From contig JAUJPP010000005.1 of assembly GCA_030562195.1 (NCBI GenBank), positions 31,235,106-31,299,105 on the forward strand: a stretch of 64,000 nt of DNA, written 5' to 3'. Below, piece by piece: positions 32,601 through 44,600 of this stretch. The first letter of the stretch is position 1. Each line of letters opens with the position of its first letter. The translations under genes and the position numbers were made by a program. Under the pieces are notes generated by a model. The model was not told the origin of the DNA. It did not search any database and worked only from the letters and a program-made list of their open reading frames with translations. This DNA comes from Nipponacmea schrenckii. Its lineage: Eukaryota > Mollusca > Gastropoda > Lottiidae.

Positions 32601-35600
32601 CGATGAACAGTTTGAGTTATTGCCCTTGACTTAGTCAAATTGCGTCAAAATTCTATTGTGGTTGCAATAAGAGGCTTTTATTCTCAAAGGATTTTGATGG
32701 AACTTGGTATGAGCATTGGAAAAGACGGTAGTCAAGTTTGAATTTGAATTTTTTTAACCAATGATTTCTTAGTTATTGCCCTTGACTTAGTAAAATTGCG
32801 TCAGAAATTTTTGTGGGTGAAAAAGAAGCTACAATTTTTTAATATATTTGATGAAACTCGGCATGAGTATTGAAAGAGATAAGATGGTGGTCAAGTTTTA
32901 ATTTGACGATTTTCCGTGAATAGTTTTAAAGTCTTTGCCCTTGACTTCAATATTCAGTGAATTTTTTTAGTTATTGCTCTATTTATTATTCAAATTCAAT
33001 TCTGCCAGTGGGTGTATGTTACCTTGCCTTGCAAGCTATCTTTATACTGTTTATTAAAGAATAGTCCAGTGACAATATTACCTACAGAACAACCTGCTGT
33101 TTTACCACCGATATCACAACCACCAATACAGACTAGTGTTACACCTCCAAATGAACAAATTAATGTCTTACAACAACAGTTTATGCTACAACAACAAATG
33201 TTACAACAACAGTTATTAATGAGGTATGTTGTTTCTATTCTGTAAATGATAGTCGCTTTACTGAGGTTTTAACATTGCCTGGGTGATAGATTTCTGTCAT
33301 TTATTTCAAAAGCAATTAAAAAGCTTATTATTGTGATTTAACTTTGTAATTAATTGAAAAGTAGAGAGGAATATGTAAGGGCAAAAAAAACTAATATTTT
33401 CAAAATTTATAAAAGTCTTAGTATCACCTGTATGATGGAATCATTATTATATAACATTATGTGGTAGATCCCTGAATTATCAACCCTCCTGATAGGAGAC
33501 TAGTTTCTAATTAATTTATCAATCAATTTACTTCAAGACAATTACAACAGCAACAACAACAACAAATGGTTTTACAGCAAATGCAAGAACAGGAGGGTTT
33601 TAAAAGTTTACCCCTTGCTCAACAACAACAACTAATGATGCAGATGATGATGTCACAACCTCCATTAATGTTACCACAGCAACAACCGCAATTACAGCAG
33701 CAAGCAGCTGTGGCTGCCCAGCCACAGCACAGATTATCTCCTTTGTAAGTTTGTCATCCCAAATTGTTGACTATGTCAAATTATTAAATGGCATGAAATC
33801 AGGGCTGTTGATTTATTTTCTTCCCCTACTGGACATATTTTAAACAATGTTTTGGGTGCTTCACTACCAATCCAACTGTAAACTATATTTCATTGTCATG
33901 AATGTGTGGTAATAATTATCATTATTGATACTTTTTCTTTCTGAACATACTGTTTTACACAGCCTTATGATAACAAATAACAAACCTATCAACAAACATT
34001 TGATTCAATTTTTTTCAAACTTATACTTTTGTCCAAATGCCAATTTTTTGGAATACTTCTGGTTACACCATGAGAAAAAACAAAGCATGTTGAATGATGC
34101 TAATACTAAGAAAACAGTGGTATTTAAATGTATAAATGTATTCCCGTTTGCCCATTTGTCTAAAAAGTAGCTTTTAATTGTACTGATAAGCTGAAAAAAT
34201 GATAAAACTTATAATAATGTACATATTCTGCAAGGAATAATCAAATTTCAATACTTATTATCTTGTTAATCACTTGAATTGAACTTTCTGTCAACTTTTT
34301 AACTGGTCAAAGAAGTCTCAATGACTGGCAAGCTATCATCATAAATTCTATTTTTTTTTTTTTTTTAATCTTGCAACTAAATGTGATGTTGAGGTGGACC
34401 TATTTGCAATTAGCCATTTTAGGTCGACAAACAAACATGTCTGGCATGGCAAATTTAGCCAAATCAACAGCCCTTCACCATGTTCGTCCTGACATTCTAT
34501 TGTCTTAAATATTTTGTGTGACTTGGTTTCAACAGTTCATTGATATTTCTAAAATGTCACTGTTTATCCATTTTTTGTCCTATTTATAATCTAAAGATTT
34601 AATTGATTTAGTTACCAGGCCAATGAAAGTTGATTAATGATTATTCAGTCGTTAGGAAAAAGAGTGATTTTTTCCAGGCACACAGAGCAAGGTGGTATCC
34701 CAAATCATCCTTCATTTCATCGTTCAATGTCCCAACCCTCCAGTAAATCAGATAATCATGGAGGTGAGGAAACTATCTGGGGTGGGGTTAATGCTACAGC
34801 TGCCGCTCCAACCCCACTTGGTGCAGGTTAGTTTAAATTTAATTGCAGTGCGTTTTTTTGAGTTATTGCCCTTGACTTAGTAAAATTGCATCAATATTTT
34901 ACTGTGGGCGCAATAGAGACTACTGTTATTATCGTGACTTTTTAGTTGCTACGAGCTGTGTTCAATATTGTCTTGAATTAGGTTTTATGATTATATCCTT
35001 ATTTTAGGTGGCTTTTCACAACCTACAAGCGTTTGGGATCTTGAGGCTGGCAAACAATCCGATCCTGCTGATTTACATGCACAAATACAGAGAATGCAAC
35101 AGGTTTGTAAATTGTAATTTAGTTAAATATATACAGTGGAGCTGTGTTTAAATCTTGACTAGAAACAGTATTGCTATGTAAAATCTGTTTTCCGGTCCTG
35201 CACAACTGTGATTGGCAACCAATTATCTAATTTTATGGTAATTGGTACTCAATATCTGGCCATGTGCCATTGTGACGTCAAATTTGTTTTGGGATTAACA
35301 GTAATTATGATGTCGCTTGATTGGTGTAAGGAGTTGCGGTGGCTCATTGAGGTGCTTGCTTGTTTACCTACAGATGCAGGGTTCAATCCCAAAGTATCAC
35401 ATAGTGAACTATTATAATATGTGGTTAGGTTCAGATTATCTTTAAAACAATAAACTTTGTTTTTATCTTCCTCTTATCCACTATTCTAAAAAGCACTTCT
35501 TACAATTTTTATGTTACATACACTGATATACTGCAGGAAATGGAGAGGGTAAAGAGATTAGAAGAAGAAAGAAAGAGAGAAGAAGAAATACAACAATTAG

Positions 35601-38600
35601 AATTACAGCGTAAAAAAGAGGAGATAAAACAACAACAAGAAATGTTAATGAAAGAAAAACAGGAAATAGAACGACAGAGACAGTTAGAAATACAGGTATG
35701 GTACTTACTTTTCATACACCCACATGAATATATGGACGTATATTTTCGTCACCCATTCTGTCAACCCTTTTCATGCACCCACATGAATATATGGACGTAT
35801 ATTGTTGTCAACCCTTTTTTAGTGGGTATAGTAGAAGCTACATTTTTCAATGGATTTTGATGAAACCTGGTGTGAATTAATAAACAAATAGCCTTTGCGT
35901 TATTGCCCCTGGCTTTATATTTGTTGGTGCTATAGAAGCTACAATTTTCGATGGATTTTGATGAAACTTGGTGTGAGTATTGAAATTGACAAGACGGCTG
36001 CCAAGTTCCAATTTGATGATTTAGATGAAGGGTTTGATTGTATATATAGATGCTATAAATCAATGGAAAAAAATGATTTATTATTGCCTGGCAAGCTGTC
36101 TTATCTTGTTTTTCTGACAGAATTTGTCCTTATACAAACCTTTTATTTAATTATGTTTGTAGATCTTATAAAAATTTAAATCACATATCCATGATTAATT
36201 GAATGAAATTCTTGTAACAATCATGTCTAAAGCAGCTCTTTGATTCTCCAACTAATGTGATTGATTTATTTCTATACACCCACATTTTAATATATTGTCG
36301 CCACCCCTTTGCCATTGGATTGTGAGCGCAATAGAAACTACAGTTTTTATCGGATTTAAATGAAATTTTGTGTGATCTTGGACAATTTGATATTGAGGAA
36401 TTTTCTATGAACAGTTATCGCTCTTGACTTAGTCAAAAAGCATCAAAATTGGCTTGTGAACGCTATTCAAACTAGTTTTCACTGGAATTTTAATAAAATT
36501 TGGTTTTATCATTTATATTGATGAGATCTTGGATAAGTTTGATATTGACGATTTTTTGATCAACGTTGTTTTAGATATTGCCCCTGACGACTTAGTCAAA
36601 ATGTTTCGAAATTGGCTTGTGAACAATATACAGACTACAGTTTTCGTCTGATTTGAATGAAATTTGATGTAATCATGTATATTATTGAGATCTTAGATTA
36701 GGCCCTGTGTTTTACACAGAAATATACTTTGGCATATCTTGCAAGGCAGCCATTTGTTTTGTATTGATGTGAATGAACCAAGGGTCTTATTGTGATTCAA
36801 CTTATATATATATATCCCGCCTAATGTGGTATATATTTCCAAACTGAATTCTTAGAAACAATGAAAATATAAATTGTCTTCGAAATTTATGCAACCTTAT
36901 TAAATGTCAAATTATGCACTGCTCTTTAAAATGAGCCGAGGGCCTTGATTTTTCACATAATTTAGGTAATGTTTTAAAGAAATAGTGACAAAGGATAAAT
37001 TTTTTTTAGAAAATTGAAGCTGCAACACGTCAACAACAAGAAGAGGAACAAAAGAAAGCTGAAGAAATGTTGCGTGAAGAACAGGAACGTCAACGACAAC
37101 AACAATTAAAAGAACATAGACGTCGGGAAGAGGAAGCACGGATAGAAGAGGAACGTAGAAGGGTAGAAGAGCAACAGCATGCTGAAGAGCGAAGATTAGA
37201 AGAGGAGAGGAAGAAAGAAGAGAAAAGGAAAGACGAAGAAAGGAGGAGAGAAGAAAAACGTTTAAAAGAAGAAGCTAAACGAAAAATGGAAGAAGAAAAG
37301 AAAAGACAACAAGAAATATTACAACAACAGGAATTAATTAGGCAACAAGAAAAACAGAGACAAGAATTGGAGGAACAACAGAAAAAACAGGTTTGGACAC
37401 CTTTTAATTTCCAGGCATATATTTTGTAATGAAGTGAAGAAATAGGCTTCAAATAACTTGACAAACAAAAACTACCATTGATATAACGTATGGGTTCTCC
37501 CAATCATACATATCTACATGTAGTGTGATAATGATAAATCATTGAAGATATGTCTATCGTTAATAGGAAGAAGCAGAAAGACAAGCTGAATTACAAAGAC
37601 AACAACAAGAGGCTTTACGAAAACTTCAACAACAACAGCGTGAACAACTGTCTAATATCAAGGTATGATGAATTTTAATTGTTTGAAGTTTGACCGTATA
37701 TACACAACAAGATTCATTTTCAACAAATCTTACAGGCTTCCCCAATTTTTAGGAAAAGGGCTGTAAAATAATTGATTTTTGTGTCTGATTTCAAGTTTTA
37801 ATGTTTGCCTTACCACCAAATATCATTTCTTTATAATTTGGTATACCTTGACACATTCTGATATAAAACATTTCAATCTCATAGCTCCCAGCAACAGCTC
37901 AATGGGCTAAACAACAAAATGGTGGAAGCAACATAACAAATTCTTTATCCTTAACTGAAATACAACAACAAGAACATCAGAAATGGCTAGAAGAAGAGGT
38001 ATTTATTCTGTTTAATCCAAAATTAACTTTTAATAGTCTTTATTTCAAAGAAACAAATTTATCACCTTAAATCCATCAATATATTTTTTATATCTATTCT
38101 CAATAGACTTTTCTACTTCATATGATCACTGCTGAGACGAACAAACTCCAGATTTTTTTTAAACACAATCTTATATTTTGATAGCAACAGCGTCAAATTG
38201 ACCTGCAACAAAGACAGCATATGGAAATGTTACAGCAAAAACAACAAGCACAACAACAACAGCAAAAATCCTGGGCTAGTCATGTGTAAGATATTTGCAT
38301 TTCAACTTTAATGGCTCAAGTATTTGTCAAAATTTATGTATAAACATTATTTCCCATTTTGTTTCTTATCAACCCCTTTTCACATGTTGTTATAAATTGT
38401 TGAGAAAATGAATATAGGATATAATGAATATTGACTGTTTAAATGATGTAATTTGTATTATTTTTAGCCAATCTCCAGCATCAAATAGAAAGTCATTAAT
38501 GCAGATTCAACAAGAAGAGCAAGCAAAGTTAGTTGAGGCAGAAAGAAAACGTCAGCAACAAACTCAGCAGAAACAGACACAACCTACCAAGGTACTAGTA

Positions 38601-41600
38601 GTGATAAAAAATATTGTATATATCTACTACATCAATTTTTTTTATACGCCCACATTATAATGTGCTTTAAATAATAAAAATTCTGACAAAATAAACCATT
38701 TATTCCTCCAATGTTACATTTGTATGAAAATGTCACAAGACCTTCACAATAAAAAGTGTATTGTGTTGGTTTTGTGACTCCCTGAAAAAATGCGCTTTTA
38801 CACACACAAATATATGGTCATTTGACAGAGGTTGTATTATTTAAATCCACATTATGATGTGGTTGTATGTTGTCATCACCTCTGTCCATCCGTCCGTCTG
38901 TCCATCAAATGCGATTTTTCGGATTTGAATGAAATTTGGTGTGATCATTTATATTGATGATTTTTTTAATTATTGACTTAAGCTCTGTGCACAAAGATAA
39001 CATTTCAGGAAACAACTGGACACAAAACAAGTCGATAGTATGGAAGACAATCCCTGCCAAAATTAATCATTCTTAATGAATAATTTGGTGCCAAACATTA
39101 GTACAGTAAAATCAACCTTTGTACGCTTAATTTGACATTTGTTCGCTAAATCAATAATTTGTTGTTAAAAATTCATCATTCGAATACAAAATATTACTGA
39201 ACAAATTAACGATCAAGCCTAACTAATAATGCCCACTTCATAATGCCGAATGAAGTTTACCGAACAAATGTTGAAAACCATTTCTCGCATTTCATGAGAA
39301 CGATATCATTATGACGAAAAGTGGCGCTGCTCAATTTGAGCAAGGGCCTCGTCCCTATTTGTCAGGCCAATTTTTTATGGCCCGCCAGTGGCTGTGTACA
39401 AAGTAAAGAATCTTAATATGTATGAATTCCAATTTTATGATAAAAAGCGAAGTTTTTAATCAACTCTTGGTACTCTTTATTCATTGGAATGTGAGATTTT
39501 AAGATAAATATGGTGCCTATAATGTTTTGAAAAATGGCCAATTTTTGTTCAGTCCACAGTGATGGTGGGGGGACATATATTTTGATGGAATTGGCAAAAT
39601 CCCAACAACAGGGTTTCTTCAGACGTGTGAATATATCTAATATCTATATATATCTATAATAGTATTTTCATGCCAAGCTGAGTTACTGGCCAGTTGGCAG
39701 AATCCCAACTACATGGTGCCTTCATACCTGTGAATAAATAAAAAAATCCAAAGAAATAGTATTTTTATGCCAAACATCAGTGATGAAGACTCTTCATGGC
39801 CAATATTTGAAAAATGGACAATTTTTGAATAGTCCACGCTGATGGTGGTGGGGTATATTTTTTGATGGAATTGGCAGAATCCCAACCTCATGGTGGTTCA
39901 GTCCTGTGAATATCCCAAAAATTAAAAAAAAAAATAGTATTTTCATGCCAAACTTAGTGACTGGCCTGTCAGTGATGAAGACTCTTCATGGCCAATTTTT
40001 TAACAGTCCACGATGATGGTGATGGGGCATAATTTTTGATGGAATTGGCAGAATCCTAACCACAAAGTGCCTTCAAACCTGTAAATATCCCCAAAATTCC
40101 AATAAAATGGTATTTTCATGCCAAACTTAGTGACTGGCCAGTCAGTGATGAAAACTCTTCATGGCCATTTTTTGAATTTTTGAATAGTCAACGCTGATGG
40201 TGGTGGGGTATATTTTTTGTTGGAATTGGCAGAATCCTAACCATATGGTGCCTTCATACATGTATGTACCTGTGAATATATCGAAAATTCCAATATAATG
40301 GTAATTTCATGCCCAGTTTAGTTGAAAAATGGCAAATTTTTTAATAGTCCACGCTGATGGGGGTGGGGTATATTTTTTGTTTGAATTGACAGAATCCTAA
40401 CCACATGGTGCCTTCATACCTGTGAATAAATAAAAAATTCCAAAGAAATAGTATTTTCATGCCAAACTTTGTTACTGACCAGTCAGTGATGAAGACTCTT
40501 CATGGCCAATTTTTATACGCCCACATGGAAATGTGGACGTATATTGCCGTCGCCCCCGTCCGTCCGTAAGTCCGTCTGTCCACATTTGTTGTATCCACGA
40601 TAGAGGCTACAGTTTTTATCCGATCTTAATGAAACTTGGTATACATGTATATATTGATGATATCTCGGTCAAGTTCGAAAAAGGAAATTATCGCATGAAC
40701 GTTTTTGAGTTATTGCACTTAGTAAAAACGTGTCAAATTTGGTTTGTATCCACAATAGAGGCTACAGTTTTTATCTGATATTAATGAAACTTGGTATACA
40801 TGTATATATTGATGATATCTTGGTCAAGTTCGAAAATGGAAATTATCGCATGAACGTTTTTTGAGTTATTGCCCTTGACTTAGTAAAAACGCGTCAAATT
40901 TGGGTTGTATCCACAATAGAGGCTACAGTTTTTATCAGATCTTAATGAAACTTGGTATACATGTATATATTGATGATATCTCGGTCAAGTTTGAAAATGG
41001 AAATTATCGCATGAACTGTTTTTGAGTTATTGCACTTGACTTAGTAAAAATGCGTCAAATTTGGTTTGTATCCACAATAGAGGCTACAGTTTTTATCTGA
41101 TATTAATGAAACTTGGTATATATGCATATATTGATGATATCTCGGTCAAGTTCGAAAATGGAAATTATCACATGAACGGTTATTGAGTTATTGCCCTTGG
41201 ATTAGTAAAACGCGTCAAATTTGGGTTGTATCCACAATAGAGACTACAGTTTTTATCCGATCTTAATGAAACTTGGTATACATGTATATATTGATGATAT
41301 CTCAGTCAAGTTCGAAAATAGAAATTATCGCATGAGCGGTTTTGAATTATTGCCCTTGACTTAGTAAAAACGCTTCAAATTTGGGTTGTATCCACAATAG
41401 AGGCTACAGTTTTTATCCGATCTTAATGAAACTTGGTATACATGTATATATTAAGGATATCTCAGTCAACTTCGAAAATGGAAATTTTCGCATGAATGGT
41501 TTTAGAGTTTTTGCCCTTGACTTAGTAAAAACGCGTCAAATTCCGGTTGTATCCACAATAGAAAATACAGTTTTTATCCGATTTTAATGAAACTGGGTAT

Positions 41601-44600
41601 ACATGTATATATTGATGATATCTGCGTCAAGTTCGAAAATGGAAATTATCGCATGAACGGTTTTTGAGTTATTGCCCTTGACTTAGAACAATCTTGTCAA
41701 AATTATAGTTTCGATGCAATAAATCCTCCAATTTTCAGAGGATGTTGATGAAACTTGGTGTGAGCATTGGAATTGATAAGGCCTCAGTCAAGTTTGAATT
41801 TGACATTTTTTCAATGAATTGTTTTAAGTTATTGCCCTTGTCTTAGTAAAATTGCGTCAAAATTCTAATGTGGTTGCAATAAGACGCTTTAATTTTCAAA
41901 GGATTTTGATGGAACTTGTTATAAGCATCAGAATTGATAAGACATTAGTCAAGTTTGAATTTCTGACTTTTTTTAACAAATGGTTTTTGGGTTATTGTCC
42001 TTGACTTAGTAAAATTGCGTCAAAAATATTTGTGGGTGCAAAGTAAGCTACAATTTTTTAATAGATTTGTTGAAACTTGGTATGAGTATTGAAATAGATA
42101 AGATGGTGGTCAGGTTCAAATGCTCCACCACCATCAGCGTGGACTGTTACAAACTTGGCAATTTTTCCAAAATTGGCCATGAAGAGTCCTCATCTCTAAC
42201 TGGCAAGTAACTAAGCTTGGCATGAAAATACTATTATATTGGAATTTTAGATATATTCACATGTCTGAAGAACCATGTTGTTGGGATTTTGCCAATTCCA
42301 TCAAAATATCTGTCCCTACCATCACTGTGGACTGAACAAAAATTGGCCATTTTTTAAAACATTAAAGGCACCATATTTATCTCAAAATCCAATGAATAAA
42401 GAGTACTAAGAGTTTAATTAAAAATTCGCTTTTTATCATAAAATTGGAATTCATAATAAGATTCTTTATTTTGTACACACCCACTGGCCGGTCATAAAAA
42501 TTGGCCAGACAAGTAGGGATGAAGCCCTAACTCAAATTGAGCAGTGCCACTTGTCGTCATAATGATATCGTTCTCATGAAATGCGAGAAATATTTTTTAA
42601 CATTTGTTCGGTAAACTTCATTCGGCGTTAAGAAGTGGGCATTATTAGTTCGGCTTGATCGTTAATTTTTTCAGTAATATTTTGTATTCGAATGATAAAT
42701 TTTTAACGACAAATTATTGGTTTAGCGACCAAATGTCAAATTAAGCGTACAAATGTTGATTTTACTGTACTAATCTTAGACACCAAATTATTCATTAAGA
42801 ATGATTAATTTTGGCAGGGATTGTCTTCCATACGATAGACAATGTTTCCAAATGTTTCCAAAATATTGGTAGTATATAAAGAGCAATTACATGTTTCCAA
42901 ATAAAGATAAGTTCAAACCAAGTTGTCTGATATATCTATTATCATTTGAGGTAGAAAAGATGGTAGCCATGGGGGTGAAAACTTCGCTAGCAGTTCATCA
43001 AATGATATCTCGTCCATCTGAAGTAAATTTTTGTATGAGGGTTTGTCTCCCAGAGATCCTTAAGAAAACAATTATAAGTGCCATGTTGTTCTGTTAACAT
43101 GATCAACAGCCTGTATTACAACCTTGATCATGTATATTAATAAGATCTTGAATGAGGCCCAAATATTGTTTGTGGAGTTTCAATGAACCTGTGTTAAAAC
43201 AAATATAAACTTTAAAGTGGGTGTATCTTGCCAGTTGTTTTACTTCATATTGAGTTGTAAAGTAACTTTCTTATATACAATATATTATTTTTATACGCCC
43301 ATATTATAATGTGGTCGTATATTGTCGTGACCCTGTCCGTCCGCGGTCTCTCCCTCCACAATTGCTTGTGAACATGATAGAGACTACAGTTTTTTTCGAT
43401 TTGAATGAAACTTGCTGGGATCATTTATATTCATGAGATCTCAGACAAGTTCGAATTTGGCGATTTTCGATGAAAGGTTTTTGAGTTATTGCACTTGACT
43501 TAGTCAAAACGTGTCAAAATTGGTTTGTGAATGCGATGGAGACTATAGTTTTTATCGGATTTGAATGAAATTTGCTGTGATCATTTATATTAATGAGGTC
43601 TCAGACAAGTTTGGAATTGGCGATGTTTCAATAAACGCTTTTTGGGTTATTGCCCTTGACTTAGTCAAAACATGTTAAAATTGGCTTGTAAACGTTATAG
43701 AGACTACAGTTTTCATTGGATTTGAATGGAACCTGCTGTGATCAATTATATTGATGAGATCTTGCACAAATTCGAAATAGGTGATTTTTCAATGAACAGT
43801 TTTTGAGTTATTGCACTTGACTTAGTCAAAACACTGCGAAATTGGCTTGTGATTGCGATAGACAATACTGTTTTTTATACGCCCACATGGAAATGTGGAC
43901 GTTTATAGCTGTCACCCCTGTCCGTTCGTCCGTCCGACCACATTTGTTGTATCCGCAATACAGGCTACAGTTTTTATCCAATCTTAATGAAACTTGGTTT
44001 ACATGTATATATTGATGATATCTCGGTCAAGTTTGAAAATGGAAATTATTGCATGAACGGTTTTTGAGTTATTGCCCATTGACTTAGTAAAAACGCATCA
44101 AATTTGGGTTGTATCCACAATAGAGGCTACAGTTTTTATCCGATAATAATGAAACTGGGTATACATGTATATATTAAGGATATCTTGGTCAAGTTCAAAA
44201 AATGGAAATTTTCGCATGAAAGGTTTTTGAGTAATTGTCCTTGACTTATTAAAAATGCGTCAAATTCGGGTTGTGTCCACAATAGAAACTACAGTTTTTA
44301 TCCGATCTTAATGAAACTTGGTATACATGGATATATTGATGATATCTCGGTGAAATTCGAAAATGGAAATTATCCCCATCTACCGCAGGGAGACTCAAAT
44401 CTACCGATTTTTTTTTCTTTTCGTAACCATAATTTTCACGGGGCCTATCGTTTTCAATGTCAAAATTCGTTACCATAAATCAATAAAATATTCTTTGCTT
44501 GTATTTAATTGCCGGTGACACGTGTAAATCTCATCTCGTAATAGTATTATCATTGTCTGATTGATTAATCCCCCGATTAAGATGATAATTTGATCCATTT

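Noticed and set aside
37090..37503. Ser/Cys/Leu-rich minus-strand frames opposite GIGYF coiled-coil exons
   Set aside because: They are complements of GAA/GAG/CAA-rich coding sequence, a well-known cause of long antisense frames.
40533..41587. Repeated open frames inside family 1 arrays reading GYSFYPILMKLGIHVYIDD and similar
   Set aside because: They recur only because the DNA unit recurs; frames differ between units (unit length 155-161 bp is not a multiple of 3), they lack a shared start, and indels break them freely.
40512..42118. CRISPR-like array
   Set aside because: The repeats are contiguous ~160-bp units without spacers, in a eukaryotic intron; this is a tandem repeat.
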